Origin: Lunularia cruciata
Lineage: Eukaryota; Streptophyta; Marchantiopsida; Lunulariales; Lunulariaceae
Length of the DNA: 64,000 nucleotides
Assembly: GCA_948567375.1 (NCBI GenBank)
Contig: OX419755.1
Location: 9,863,001 to 9,927,000, forward strand
Direction: 5' to 3'
Both the position numbers and the translations under genes were made by a program. The notes beneath the pieces are model-generated. The model ran no database searches, was not told the DNA's origin, and saw only the letters and a program-made list of their open reading frames with translations. Of this stretch, positions 1 through 12,114 are shown piece after piece (position 1 is the first letter of the stretch; every line of letters starts with the position of its first letter).

Positions 1-1335
1 CTGAAACCTACTTACAAATTCTCCAAAGTATGCCTCCAAAGTACCACATCAACCCAAAGTACTTTGGATTCCTCTTCTTCATGGATTACCTTATTCTTTA
101 ACTTTAAGACCTCTTCACTCAGATGTTGCACTACTTGCAACTCATTCTTTACCTTTGGATATGCTTTCTTCATTTCCGTCCTCTTTTTCTACAATTGCAA
201 CAACACTGGATAGACAATCTTTGAAAGATATATGACTCCATTGATTTCTTCTTTGTCCTCTTGCTCATCAGCTTTTATTGGTACTTCTTTGGCTGGAGCC
301 TTACCCGAAAGTCTCAATCTTTCTTTCGTCAATGTGACTTCCATTTAGCTTTCTTCTTCTTCAATTGCTTGAATTGGTCATGCTGTTGCAGATTACACAT
401 TCCTCTTCATCCTTGTCCCCTTTGGGAACACCAATCTGGGCTCTCCCTCTTGCTCCTCTGGAATTTCTTCCTTGGGCAGATCCATGTATTGGCCATCTCC
501 TCCTTCCACGAGTTTGAATTGGGCATGGAACTCTTTCTCCTCTTCTTCAGCCTCTACATCCACCAACTACTGGACTTTGGGCTCTCTATCACTCCCACTT
601 GACTCCTGACTCTGCAGGGTGAGCTCCTCTTCTTCTTCTTTCAATTCATTGTCTTTGCTCTTGGCCTCTTGTTCTGACTCTTCTTCACATGATGGATTCA
701 CCACTGCTTCATGCCTTAGGTTCAGTCTCTTGGTCTTTCTTGATTGGACCAGGGAAACTACATTCTCAGGTTGATTTCTCTTCCTCCACATTAGCCTTAG
801 AACAATTGCTGCCTCAATTTTTTCTCTCCCTATCTTGACAAAATCTTCATCACTTCCTTGGATCTGCTTGATATAGTATTGCTTGTTAGAATCTGCTTCT
901 CGACGCACGTCCAGACAGAAATGTCACACCATCCTCTTCTTCTCTTCTAAGCTGAGCAGGTTCAACTTGAGGTACAAATGAGAAGCAAATGGTGCAAAGT
1001 AATGTGGAGGTGTCTTTGTACTCCAATTCCTATCATTTCTCTGGTTTGCAAGTGAAAACACCCCGCCTTGTTCACTCTCTTGCCTACAAACATTTGGTGA
1101 AAAAAGACAGCCTGCTGCTTCATGACATAGGTGGTGCATTCTGGTTTAAACATTGGCATGAGAGACCCCACAATACTTCTTCTTATCGGTTCTTTATAGC
1201 TCTCCACCTTATACCTATTTTTTTATGTGCAAGTGCTGAACAAACCCCTCACTTTTGTAGTTTCTTTTGAGACATCACACTTCCAATAGATGGTGACCCC
1301 AAATGAATCCCCAGCCTCTCTCCCTAGAACTAGCT
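1..1335 (-). pseudogene. ORF3 relic inside the LTR of element A
   Basis: Broken protein-like stretches in several frames match the ORF3 remains at 50293-52250 and 55171-55572. The shared core near 1100-960 includes TTYVMKQQAVFFHQMFVG, followed in another frame by FAPFASHLYLKLNLLSLEE. Downstream (908-567) the product is rich in Glu, Lys and Ser, and near 290-1 it resembles a charged coiled-coil segment also seen at 51260-51640. The function is not recognised. The layout (globular core, acidic linker, coiled coil) loosely recalls the extra 'plant mobile domain'-like ORFs of some plant Ty3/gypsy elements, but I cannot confirm that. Several frameshifts and stops make it non-functional. Confidence 0.55.
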
Positions 1336-2107
1336 TCCAATCTGACCTGGTCTAGCAAGCAGAATTTCCTCTCTTCCCGTTGGCTTTGGGGCCATCCTCA
1401 CAATCACTTGCAGTAATTTCTACCATGAACCCTGGAAAACTTACATTCCAATTTTAGGCTAGAAAATTGATCCAAAGTTTACTCAAGACTTTGATCCGTG
1501 CTACAACATCTAGCATTTGAATTGCAAGATTCCTCATTGCAATTTAAGGAACTTGCCTAACACTCTTCATTGGCATTGTTTGCTTTCCCACTCTTGAGTT
1601 CTTGCAAATCTCTCCAACTATTGGGCTTGTAGGTATTACATCTTTGGGATAACTCCTAAGAAGCACAGGGTATTGATAATGAATTGCAAAATCTGCTCAA
1701 TGAAATCCTTATGATTTTATCATAAGGATTTTATCCTATTGTGCTCCTCAGTCAGTCTTCCTTTGCTCACAGATTTTGCATGATTTGATCCTATCACCCT
1801 CAAGTTTAAACTCTTCCGAAGTAGTAGTTTTCTTTGAATGGTACATTCTTGATTTGTGGGACCAAAAGGAAAGTTGTTATGGGTTTTTTGGATTGGGTTC
1901 ATTGCCCTAATGCAAATTAAAATTACTTTGGATCTACCCCCATAAGTCCAATCTGATTCTTTGTTCCTCTAACACAAAGTTGACTTCTTTGGGTTTACTC
2001 CAATCACACAATTCTTGTTATCTTTCTTTTCCATCAGGCTTCAATTTGGCTTAACAATACACTTCATCTTTAAAAGCTCATCAAAAGCAATAAATGTGGG
2101 TACCACA
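1..2107 (-). repeat. 3' LTR of Ty3/gypsy element A (incomplete, runs off window)
   Basis: Read on the minus strand, the LTR begins at 2107 with TGTGGTACCC, directly after the integrase end and a purine-rich stretch (GGAAGGGTGTA). The same start motif, followed by similar sequence, recurs at 47033, 48900, 49280, 54489 and 55573 on the plus strand, which defines it as the family's LTR start. About 770 bp in, the LTR runs into remains of an open reading frame (ORF3, listed separately). The far end lies outside the window, so the length is unknown; the related copy at 49280-53297 suggests about 4 kb. Old and decayed. Confidence 0.7.
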
Positions 2108-2158
2108 TACACCCTTCCTCAAATGTGAGCGTCCCTATAAAGATCATGCTCAACTTCT

Positions 2159-3455
2159 TTATACATGTCGATAATTTTTGACTCTCCACGCGTTCACTTC
2201 AATGGCAAATGGATTTCTTTCCAAGTCTACAAGTTGAATAGAGCCATTATCATAAATGTGCATTACATGGTGTGGCCCCATCCATTGTAAGTGCAGCTTG
2301 CCTGGAAAAAATATTTGGCAATTGTAATACAACAACACCAAATCTCCTTCTCAAACAACAATAGGCTTTATTTGCTTATCGTGCCTGACTTTATGCTAAT
2401 CTTGTATTTCCTTCATGGTTTGTAGTGCATCATCTCTATTCTCTTCTAACAACATCAGTTGATGAATCCAGAGATCCTGTCTTTCTTCCTCCGATAATCA
2501 TTCTTCACAAAGGATCCAATATGATGGTACTTCAAATCAATTGGTAGTATGGGATGCAATCCGTATGTCAAGAAATATGGATTTTTTTGGTTGTAATCTT
2601 TTTTGTGGTTATGTGTGCACACAAAGTTGCAAGTAGCTTTTTGTCCCAATCAAAGGCATAATTGAGAGTTACCTTATTCAAAATTTTACACAACAATCCA
2701 TTTGCCTTCTCTATTAATCCATTGGCCTTCAAGTTGTAAGGCATCATCTTCCCATCTTTGATTTGGAAGTACTTGGTTAATGCTTCAACAAGTGAGTTCA
2801 AAAAATGAGTCCCTCAGTCATTGATCAATTCCGGAGGACCTCCATAATGTGAGATGATGTTTTACAAGAAAAATTTGGTTATAGTTTCCACATCATCTCT
2901 TTGAGTTGCCATTGCTTCAACCGTCTTGTTTGCATAATCAATGCACACCATATGTATCTCTTCCTTGTGAATTCCAATTAAATCAGACCGACAAAATCAA
3001 TTCCCCATTTCTGAAATGGCAAAATTGGTCTGAAAGGCCACTTGGAAGTAGCTATCAGCTTTCTTGTTCTTTGATAGGCATCACAACTTTGGATATGGGC
3101 TTAAGTATCCTTGTACATCATAGGCCACCAATACCCCAATGAAAGAATTTTCTTTTGTATTCTTGAGGGCATAATGTCCTGCTAATGCTTTTGAGTGTAA
3201 GGACCCAACTACTCCTCTGACTTTGTATACCTCCAAGGATCTCCAAAGTACTTTGTCTTTGCTCATTTTATATAAAATATTGTGTTTTAGCTGGTACGGT
3301 CCCATTTTCATGAGGAAGACTGCCCTTTGCTCTGGGTCTAGTCCATTGGGACACTTGCAAGTATGCAAATAGTGATACTTGGCCACATACCACGTACTTT
3401 GCATTGCCATCAAACAATATAACTCTTCATCAAAAAACTGGTCATCAACTTCCAA
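2159..3455 (-). pseudogene. Integrase of element A (broken)
   Basis: The integrase would insert the cDNA copy into the host chromosome. The N-terminal part (3455-3081) contains the RNase H/integrase linker and the histidine side of the zinc-binding region (HSKALAGHYALKN). The core (about 3130-2455) is split over several frames. The C-terminal part (2341-2159) shows GDLVLLYYNCQ and a WMGPHHVM segment typical of the GPY/F domain. It ends about 50 bp before the LTR start at 2107. A matching integrase fragment lies at 53300-54470. No single frame could give an active enzyme. Confidence 0.75.
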
Positions 3456-4870
3456 GTCTTAGTCTTGAGTTTCTAACCTGAACAAGAAGTCTACATTCAA
3501 ATGCAAAGCTCACTTCCTTACTTGCAATTTGTATGTGAATTCTTTTAACAGGATCCATCTTGCAATTTGCTCACAAAGATCCACCTTCTTTACAAAATGT
3601 TGTAAAGCATAATGGTTCACATCAAAGACAAACTCATATCCTAAAAAATAGTGCCAAAACTTCTTGCAAGCATACACCACTTTGCTTTCAGTCGTCTAAT
3701 AATTCTTTTCTGCAACTAAAAGTTGTTGGTTGGCATAGTAAAATGGATAGTCTTTCTTCTTTTCATCCTTTCAACTCAAGAGTACTCCAATTACATGGAT
3801 GAAGTGTCCACATACACGTGAAAAGGGGCATCTCAATTTGGGGGCCTCATAATTGGTGCTTCAACCAATTTCTTCTTCAACACTTGGAAAGCTTCTTCTC
3901 ATTTTGTTCTCTACATATAGTCTTCAGACTTCTTCAAAAGGTTTTTTAGTGGTCCAGCCAGCACCATAATTTGATATGAAGCATCTGTAGCATCCAATAT
4001 GTCCCAAGAAGGCCCTCATCTCCCAAATTTTTTTGAGTGATGTCCCAAGAAGGCTCTCACCTCCCAAATTTTTTTAGGTGATTCCAAAGCTGAGATCACT
4101 TTCACCTTCTCAACATCAACTTCAATACCTTGGCTTGAGACCCAATGCCCCAGAAGAATTCCTTCCTTCATTGCAAAGAACATTTATCTAGGTGTAATGA
4201 CAAGCTAGCAAAACAACCCCTTTCAAAAGTCTGGCAAAGGTAGTCCAAATGTACTTTCTCTTTGCCCAAATACAGAAAAATCATCAATGAAGACTTCCAT
4301 AAATTTTCATAGAAAATCTTTAAAAAAATCATTCATCCTCATTGGAAAGTAGTAGGAGCATTGCATAACCCAAATGGAATTTGATTACAAGCAAAGGTAT
4401 CCCAAACAATGGTAAATGTAGTTTTATCCTTGTCTTATTCTCAAACGGATACTTGATTATAGCCTAAAAATCCATCAAGAAAACTATAGTAGAAATGACC
4501 AGCTACTTGGTCTGAAATAGTATTTATAAAAGGTCAAGGATGATGATCCTTCCTTGTGATTGCATTAAGTTTGCAAAAGTCTTGGCACATTTGAATCTTT
4601 CCCATCTTCTTCTTTGGAACAACTACAATAGGAGAAACCCACTCATTGCTTAAGAATAGAAAGATTATTTTGGCCCCCAAGTACTTGTCAATTTTATTTT
4701 TCCCCAAGAGTGAGTACTGCGGGTTCAAGTGATACTATCTTTGCCAACTAGAACTGCACCTTCAACAAGACCAATCCAATGTTCCCCAAATTGTCTGGAA
4801 ATTCTTGGCATCTCATCAATAGACCAAGCAAATACATCTTGGTACTCAATAAACAAGGTAGTGGTCCTAC
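3456..4870 (-). pseudogene. Reverse transcriptase-RNase H region of element A (broken)
   Basis: The only fair-sized open stretch is 4728-4534, which encodes the RT fingers (NKIDKYLGAKIIF, then EWVSPIVVVPKKK and a degraded CQDFCKLNA). It is very close to residues of element C at 61027-61200. Downstream, fragments in shifting frames match the palm, the RNase H (AFQVLKKKLVEAPI near 3890) and the connection to integrase. Just upstream, near 4850, the peptide EYQDVFAWSIDEMP shows what this site looked like before the stops now seen in element C. Heavily mutated. Confidence 0.7.
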
Positions 4871-5543
4871 CAACTCGTCCAAAGTGATTGTCTAAATTTT
4901 TTTTTTTTTAATTCAGCCTTTGGATAAGACTACATCTTAACAGTCATTGGGGTTTATGAATCGCGCAACATGACTGACTCAGCTTAATCCAAGTTAAATA
5001 GAGTTCAAACCCCCTTCATCCAAATCATTTTCACCCAAGGTGATGTCATATGGGTCTTAGTCTTTGACCTCTACTTTATAGCATTCCAACTAATTGACTT
5101 CAATTTCTTCATCTTTGTCTTCAAAAGATGAAGATAATGAATCTTCAAATTCATCTTTGTCTTTTTACAAAATGGTTTCCCCAATAAGGGTAACCTTTTT
5201 CCAACTCATAGTCACCACCTTTTGGTCTTCAAACAAGATGTCTTTGAACCTCAACTTTTGCTGATGCCAATCCACAACAACTTTAGTGTTGTATAACCAA
5301 GGTCTTTCAATCTATAGTGGATAACTAGTTTTGGTCACTTGTCTCAACATGATGTAACTCAACTTGAAGGGTACTCCTCCAATGATTGTAATGATGTTAG
5401 ACAACATGCCCAAAGGTCATCTCCTGGTATAGTCTACAAATTTTAGAATTCAGGGTGTAGGCTCAAATGTGTGATGTCTGCCACAAAAGTTGGAGGCTTC
5501 ATCTTTGGGTCCTCCTTCAAACTCATTTCTTGAGTTTGTTGTA
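4871..5543 (-). pseudogene. Protease/linker region of element A (unreadable)
   Basis: By position this is the aspartic protease region, between the gag tail and RT. Scattered peptides match element C 60180-60560, for example around the KLVIHYRLKDLGYTTL stretch that corresponds to a 'PLLIARPWLY' segment. I cannot see an intact Asp-Ser/Thr-Gly active site. Stop codons occur in all three minus-strand frames. A run of ten or more T near 4896 lies inside it. Confidence 0.5.
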
Positions 5544-6227
5544 CTACCTCTTGTGTTTCTTTTTGCAAGGCTTTGGCCTTAGCTTTAGCCAAGATCTTCT
5601 CTTCCTTAACAAAGATAGAATTGCTGTAGGCTGAAGTCTTTTTGCCTTTTTGGAAGATGAAGACGTCATACTCACTTCTTTGAGATCATGCTTCTTCTTC
5701 CCAGAGGTTGTTTCAACTTGTAATACTTCAAGATCTGGTTGTTCCTCTTGGGAAGCCAGACTTCCTCCTTGAGGTCTCTCCTCTTTGAAAGTTATACAAT
5801 TTACAATGGTGTCTCTTTTTGATTGCAATGCAATGTGCTCAACGCGAGTCTATACATTTTTCATAGATTGCTTTGGGTTGGATGTTGGGAGCATAGAGTT
5901 CCAACATGGCCCAAACCTTTACAATTTACACAAAGGAACATACCCAATCTGCCTCCTTGGCTCAGGAAAATTTGGAGACCAATGGCCCCTAGAGCCGAAA
6001 TTGTAATGTGCACTTGGTGTAATATTTTGAGGCCTATTTTGGCTACCCATTGGCAGTCTTGTTGAGGAGAATTATTATTATACTCCCTTGGTCCATACCT
6101 CAGACCTTGGTACAATGTGCTTGCTTGAGGCTGTACCTCTTGTGTTTGGTACACCACATCTTCTTCCTCATTTTGGTCCCATTTTAGGACCCAATCAATC
6201 TGTTGTATTAGAAATGTAGTTTGGGTC
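5544..6227 (-). pseudogene. Gag C-terminal part of element A with CCHC knuckle
   Basis: The frame 6227-5861 encodes a glutamine-rich linker, then a zinc knuckle CVNCKGLGHVGTLC (Cys-x2-Cys-x4-His-x4-Cys), which would bind RNA in the capsid. An earlier second knuckle, present as CYNCGLMGHWSPNC in element C, has lost its cysteines here. A second open piece (5828-5544) matches the C linker that starts around 59480 and is Lys/Arg/Ser-rich. The N-terminal gag is missing because the element is cut at 6227. Confidence 0.65.
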
Positions 6228-6914
6228 TGTAACACCCATTTGTGTATTTATGTGCTATTGTGATATTTAGTTGGGTATTATAAATGTTTGAGAGATATTA
6301 TTTTTAAAGAGATAAAGGATGGTTTTATATTAGTCATAATTAGTTAAAGTTAGTCATAGCTAAGATAAAATGGATCTTACTTTAGAGGAAGTAGAAAAGA
6401 TGAGTATCACTATTTTGTATTCTAGTGTATTGATTTGGTATTATTCTTAGGTATTTATCTTTGAGGAAAAAATTGAGAACTCTTGGATCCACAAGCCCTT
6501 TTGTTTAGATTCTTTTATAGTCTAAGAATAGCCTATATGAAGGAATCCTTGACTTAGTGGTTAGGTCAAGATAGGACCATATGCTTAGGAGAATATTCCC
6601 ATGAGTATGGATATTCCTTTAGCTTTTTGACTTATTTGACTTTTAGCCTAGTAATTTGAGTTACTCCAATAATTAGTGACTTTGGTGTGTAACTATTTCA
6701 CAAGTATATAAACTAGGGGTGAAGAGATACGCATCATCTTTTCATTTGCAACTATCTCTCTCTCATTGAGTTCTTTATTGAGTAATATCTTGAGCCTTGG
6801 AGTGTTAGCCTTGGAGGAGTATTGGAGTTGGGGTTCTTTACCTTCTTAGTCCATGGTGTCTTACCATAGTAACCATCATATGTTCATCCTAAGTGAGAGA
6901 CAAGCTAGCTCATA
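6228..6914 (+). repeat. LTR of family E, plus orientation (solo or truncated)
   Basis: It starts TGTAACACCCATTTGTG and ends with a diverged GTGAGAGACAAGCTAGCTCATA. Over its whole 687 bp it matches the reverse complement of the 679-bp LTRs of element E, including the TATA-like AGTATATAAAC near 6703. The terminal CA has decayed to TA. No internal E sequence is seen on either side, so it is a solo LTR or a remnant. The flanks (GGGTC before, GGACC after) do not form a target-site duplication, and the gag of element A does not resume after it, so a later deletion is likely. Confidence 0.85.
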
Positions 6915-6975
6915 GGACCAATTGGCTAGGGCACCAATCTAAGAATTATAGATCTAGGGTTCAAACCCTATTGTA
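6901..6975 (+). other. tRNA-like stretch, possible SINE head
   Basis: It contains a D-arm/A-box-like segment (AATTGGCTAGGGCACC) and, 37 bp later, a perfect B-box-like GGGTTCAAACCC. The spacing fits an RNA polymerase III internal promoter. No complete cloverleaf with a paired acceptor stem is evident, so it is not called as a tRNA gene. It abuts the end of the E-family LTR, which may have been joined to it by deletion. Confidence 0.35.
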
Positions 6976-8364
6976 CATAATCTAGCAAGGTGGGCAGATT
7001 TTCCAAAATAATGACCAAAAACTACTCTAAATTAGCTAGCCTCACACTAGCAAGCTGGCTTGTTGGCCCTTCTAGGCATTTTTAGCATCTCATAGCCCAT
7101 AACCCTATGCCTTGAAGCCTTTAAATGCCCAAATGAGGCCTTTCTTCTTGCCACTTTGAACCCTCTCCAAATCTGGTAAACCTTCTCCAAATCTGGCTAG
7201 ACTTCTCTAAATCAAGCCAAAATCTGACAAAAACCCTCCGCCAAATCTGATATAAATCTGATGTAACTTCTCTTTATTTAGCAAATAGCCAAATCCTTTG
7301 CTTAATCTCCATTCAAGCCAAATTGGAAGGATGGGGTTCTCCAAATCACAAATTCTGATGAATGGGTTCCTAACTTCACCGTCAATTTTTGACTTTTGAG
7401 CTCAAATTGACTTGATTTCACCACCTATCTCAAATCAAGCACCATTACTTGAAATTGACTTTGTTCTCAAGGAAATTTTTGGCCAGCACTTCCACACATT
7501 GTCTACCTCACTACCAAATCTGCATCAATGCAAAGAGCTTCTACACATGATCGCTCTTAAGGAAAATCTGAACCATTATTGAGCTACCAATGATCAACAA
7601 GGCTTGGATATACCACCAACACCCTCAGTTCTTGCATTTGATTTCCCTTGGACCTCCTATGATGTAATAAGTTCTTCATCAACTCACATCAACTCAAATC
7701 AAATCAGTATTTGATCTTTCACTCAACAATTTGCCAACAATAGGGTATTGATTTCAGTCAAGCCACACCTACTCTAGCTAAAGGACTCCATGTGATGCTT
7801 TACAAATTTTTGTCTACCATAGCTAGAAACTTGAAGGCTTAATATCAAAGAAGTGAACTCTTTAAAGCTACACTTCAAAAGTATACCCCTTGATCTTGAC
7901 CTAAGTTTTCAACTCTAACGGTCCCACTGGTATCACACCCAATGGTGTGAAAAATGCAAGTGACAAAGGGCCCCACCATGTAATCAGTACCCTAAACAGA
8001 AATATGATAGTCAACAAGTAGTCTACGAGTAACTATTAAAATACCTCTAACTACCCACACTACTACTCCAACTTCCAAGCAATCTAGGTATGATGCTACA
8101 AATGGCATGACAATGGAGACAATGATTCAACATGACAATAACATGTATGGAAGGCAAGAAGTTACTTGTAGAGGCATTCACTCGAATGCCTATGGCAAAC
8201 AAATCTAGTGGTAAGATGATCCCAAAATTCTAGCCAAGAATTTTTCTACTCAAAAACTGACCCACAAATTGTAGGAGCTCAATCATCCAAGGTCATAACC
8301 AAGTACTCACCTTTTTTATGGCAAGTTACGGATCCCAAATTTTATAAACATAAGAACCAAAATC
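6976..8364. other. No recognisable gene (about 1.4 kb)
   Basis: I see no sustained reading frame. Near 7190-7270 there are short repeats of words like CTCCAAATCTGG and AAATCTGA. The segment lies between the E-family LTR and the integrase relic of a chromodomain element, so it may hold unrecognisable remains of that element's internal region. Confidence 0.4.
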
Positions 8365-9645
8365 CTAATGAAATGTCATGATTCCATCATTGTAGGCCAT
8401 ATTGAAGTGGACAAGACCTTCTGTAGAATCAAATGACATTACTGTTGGACTAAGATGGGCAACAATGTGACAAAGTATGTTCAAATTTGCCTACTTTTTC
8501 AAGAAAACAAAGCTTCCAATCAAGTTCATATTGGACTCCTTCAACCCCTCCCTACTCCTACACAACATTGGGAACAAGTAAGCATCGATCTGGTTTGTCT
8601 ATTTCCCAACAACCCTCAAGGTTTGACTCCATCATAGTTTGTCAATAGACTTAGCAAAATGGTTCATATGAATCCTACCACCAAGGACATGATTGCTTCA
8701 TAATCAGCTCAATTGTACTTAGATGTAGTCTTTTCTCACCATAGCCTATCTCATCATCAATAGAGGCACCAAATTCACTAGTTTAATTTGGAGAACACGC
8801 TGTGGTGTCTTCAAACTAAATTTACCATGTCCATGGCTTACCATCCACAAATAGATGGAAAAAAAGTGGGCTAATTGCACTTTTGAGTACATGCTCCGGG
8901 GCTTCATCTTAGATGAGCAAGAGAGGTGGGACATCTTACTACCATTGGTGGAATTCACCTACAAAAATTTAGTAAATGCATCCACAAAGGTCACACTAGT
9001 CTTCTTCATGTATGGAGAGCATGTTTTCACACCTTTGAGCTTGATGAATATCCACCCGATGGCTACCAAGGTTAACATTGTGAACACGTTTGTTTCTAAA
9101 ATCCAATAGGGGTTGGAGAACACCAAACATAGGTTGCAGATCACCCAAAATCAAGACAAATAGTATGCATATGCCCATCATTGGCACATGGAGTTCAATG
9201 TTGGAGATCAAAGCTAGTTGTCCACAACCAACCCTATGTTAGTTGGCCATTGTAAGCTCAAGCCTCATTTTATTGGGCCTTTTTCTATTCTTCATCACAT
9301 TGGCACAATGGCCTACCACCTTGAACTATTGCCACACATGAAGATCCATCCAGTGTTCCATATTTCTTTTTACTACATAGACATACACCCTTAATACCAC
9401 ATTTTCCTTCCATACAAGAAGTTTGACCTTGCCCACCACTTATTGACGGCACAAAGGAATATGAAGTTGAAAGCATTCTCCAAAAGCACATCCTTGGTAC
9501 CCACCATCCACATGTGGAATAACTTCTACATTGGAAAGAGTATCCATTTTATGAGGCAACATGGGAGCCAACATCCAACTTGATCCATGCATTGGTGTTA
9601 GTGCAATCTTTTGAGTAACAAAATCATAATGAGGACGTTACGTCT
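8365..9645 (+). pseudogene. Integrase plus chromodomain of an old Ty3/gypsy chromovirus
   Basis: Fragments in shifting frames line up with element D (62696-64000): the zinc-binding part ends in ENKASNQVHIGLLQPL, followed by WEQVSIDL, then MAYHPQIDG (8826-8852), FTYKNLVNAS, and a C-terminal FIGPF with HMKIHPVFHIS. Chromodomain-like residues (a WKEYPFYEATWEP-like run in changing frames) occur near 9530-9575. Chromodomains direct insertion to marked chromatin. Many stops show it is long dead. Plus orientation. Confidence 0.75.
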
Positions 9646-10285
9646 TAAAGGGGAGCAGGTCTATAATACCAATAGCTAAACATATGATCTACAAGTAGAA
9701 ATTGGCTTGGTAGCATCTAGAAGGATGTCATATATGATATACTAAGCAGATTGGATAGGGGTGTCACCAAAAGAGCACTTCCACTAATAGGGTAGGAGCC
9801 AAAAACACACTAAAAACTTCAATGCCAATCCATGGGCCTAAACGGATGAATTAGGCCTCAAAATTTTTTACAGTCTTCTTGCTTTGGTAAAAGAGGTCTG
9901 ACTTCTCCCCTTAATATTTGTCTCATTGAGAGCTTTCCAAAGGTATCTCATCCATGCAATTTTGAGCTTCCTACAAGATGATTCCCTAAAGATTCTTGGA
10001 AGGTTCTCTCAAATCAAACATTTTTGACCAATTAGATAGGACAAGCACCAACATGTCATTCATCTAGGTAACTACTCTAAGGGTGGAGCTCGCTATCATA
10101 TCACCAATCCATGTATCTAATCCAAGGGTGGAGCTTCCTTTGGGGGGGGGATTCTCTTTGCTATATAATGAAGACAACTTGCTCTTTTGGGACATCAGAG
10201 TATTGAGTGTGAAGCTTTTGTTTTCTCTCTTGTACTTCTCTTGGAGAGTTCTCCTATCCTTGGAGTATTATAGTTGCCATACAAG
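9646..10285 (+). repeat. Probable 3' LTR remnant of the same chromovirus
   Basis: Immediately after the integrase/chromodomain there is a purine-rich stretch (AAAGGGGAGCAGG, 9648-9660), as expected before a 3' LTR. The following 620 bp contain a TATA-like GCTATATAATGAAG near 10160, then a pyrimidine-rich leader-like part. A run of eight to nine G occurs at 10141-10150. The LTR ends are too decayed to mark, and the right border is taken where LINE coding similarity starts. Confidence 0.45.
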
Positions 10286-11387
10286 TGGATGGTGAGAATA
10301 TTTTTAATAGCGTCTCATGAGTATCTAGCTTTAGAGAGTTTATGGAGGCATGTGGATCCTTGGCCAGTCTTTTCCTTTGGGTAGTCTTTTTATGGCTCTT
10401 TTAATTCCCTTTGCTACAAGCACAATAGTTCACAAGAGAGAGTCACCATCTTGGAGTCAATTGGTGGTACAAATTAGGGAGATCCTTTAGGGGGGCCCTT
10501 ATTTGCCATGATTCACTTTAGAGCTCTCTTATCTACTATTTTTGCCATGCAAGGTTGTATATTTTTTTCCTTGGAAGATGTTATACACATCATGGGCCCT
10601 ATAGATTAGATTAGGTAGGCCTTTGACCACTTGACTACCAAGCTACATCTAGTAGGCTTGAGAGTTAAGGTGTCAAAGTGCAAGCATGGTTCCCTTTAGG
10701 TATCCCTCCCCACCTAGAGCTTCTAAAGGGTCTATCACATTTACAGATGGACTAGGTGTTCTTGGAGTGCTAGTAGGACCCGAAGATTTTGTCACATGCT
10801 TCTTAGATGCTGCCCTTGTAGAGGATGTTCTCCATGTGAAACTTCCATTACTTGAAGATCAATAGGTGGCATTTGGTATACTCTCCTCTAGTAATGCTCA
10901 TTGACCGACTTTCCTCCTTCATACAATTCCCTCTCTTTGACCTTCTTATCCCATTTAAGAGCCTTTGATAGGAGAATTATGAGAGTCTTTGGTGATATTA
11001 TTGGACCACGGAGATTTGAGTGTGTAATAGTAGATTTAGCACAAACATAGACATCTTTACCAATCTTGTGTGGAGCGGTTGGCTTGCTATCTATGTAGGA
11101 GATGCCACCTATAGCATTTTTTGGTAGTTGTGCTCTCTCAACACCCCTAATTTCCTCTCATTTTATGGTTGTTGATAGATTAGTTTTGGAGACTTATGTG
11201 ATAAAGGTGGAAGAGAGATCCTTTTCTCTCCAAATGTTATTACAGCAAACAAGAGATATTCTACCCCACAACCACACAAGGACCTTCCATCTTTGGCTTC
11301 ACTATTGTCAAATTGGACTAGAAGTTTACAATCTTCCTTGATGGAGCAATAGTGTCAGCATATGCTACATTCTTTCTTAGTTGGATC
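10286..11387 (+). pseudogene. LINE-like reverse transcriptase, copy 1, 5' part
   Basis: Translated pieces in shifting frames form the later half of a non-LTR reverse transcriptase: NIFNSVS, then a GDPLGGPLFAM-type motif near 10480, then the catalytic-motif position, where SLED (10568-10579) stands in place of an xxDD motif and is followed by VIHIMGP. After it come LTTKLHLVGLRVKVSKCK and, near 11100, a thumb-like segment (AFFGSCALSTPLISSHFM). The 5' end of the ORF is absent. The copy is interrupted at 11387 by element E and resumes at 19184. The region between them in copy 3 (25.1-26.0 kb) is continuous, which proves the split. Confidence 0.75.
11384..11387. repeat. Left copy of GATC target-site duplication of element E
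   Basis: GATC sits directly left of the LTR, and the same four bases directly follow the other LTR at 19184-19187. LINE copy 3 reads TTGAGTCATCC at the corresponding uninterrupted place, which fits an original TTGGATCGTCC with one GATC. Four bases is one short of the usual five for Ty3/gypsy elements. Confidence 0.8.
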
Positions 11388-12066
11388 TGTGAGCCGGCCT
11401 GTCTCTCACTCAGGATGAACCTCTGATGGCTATTATGGTAGCGCACCATGGACTAAGAAGGCAAGGAACCCCAACTCCATCATACTCCTCCAAGGCTAAC
11501 ACTCCAAGACTCAAGACATTGCTCACTAGAGAACTCAATGAGAGAGAGATAGTTGCAAATGAAAGGATGATGAGTACCTCCTCACCCCTTGTTTATATAC
11601 TTGTGAAATAGTTACGTACCAAAGTTACTATTTACCGTAGTAACTCAAGTTACTAGACTAAAAGTCAAGTAAAGTCAAAAAGTAGAAAGGAATATCCATT
11701 CACATGGGCATATTCCCCTTATCTTGACCCAACCACTAAAGCAAGGATTCCTTCACATGGGCTATCCTTGGACTAAAGAAGAATCCAAAACAAAAAGGCT
11801 TGCGGGCCCAAGAGTTCTCAACTCTTTCCCCAAAGCCAAACACCTAGGAATAATACCAAGTCAACACACTAAAATCCAAAATAGTGGTGCTCATCTTTTC
11901 TACTTCCTCTAAAGTAAGGTCCCATCTATCTTAGCTATGACTAACTTTAGCTAACCATGACTAATATAGAACCATCCTTTATCTCTATATAAATAATATC
12001 TCTTAAGTACTTGTAATACCAAGCTAAATATCACAATACCACACACATGCACAAATGGGTGTTACA
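11388..12066 (-). repeat. 3' LTR of element E
   Basis: This is the 679-bp LTR downstream of the integrase. The TATA-like box on the minus strand corresponds to plus 11591-11600 (GTTTATATAC). It is identical to the 5' LTR at all but two positions, both transitions. Confidence 0.95.
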
Positions 12067-12078
12067 TTTACCCCCGGA
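12067..12078 (-). promoter_or_regulatory. Polypurine tract of element E
   Basis: On the minus strand, CCGGGGGTAAA immediately precedes the 3' LTR (TGTAACACC). This is the expected position and composition of the plus-strand DNA primer. Confidence 0.75.
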
Positions 12079-12114
12079 CTAAGTTTTCACTTTGTCCTCA
12101 AAGTGAAGGTCTCT

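Larger units (their letters stand above)
2108..6227 (-). mobile_element. Ty3/gypsy element A, decayed gag-pol body
   Basis: On the minus strand the order is gag end, protease/linker, reverse transcriptase, RNase H, integrase, LTR, which is the Ty3/gypsy order. Every segment has a better-preserved counterpart in element C (57.5-62.3 kb), for example the RT stretch with SNEWVSPIVVVPKKK. It carries many stops and frameshifts in all domains. The gag side ends abruptly at 6227, where an LTR of family E begins. The body is therefore a truncated, old copy of the same family as C. Confidence 0.85.

Noticed and set aside
261-602. 113-codon plus-strand frame rich in Phe/Leu/Cys
   Set aside because: It is the complement of the Glu/Lys-rich ORF3 relic on the minus strand; such strands give hydrophobic shadow frames.
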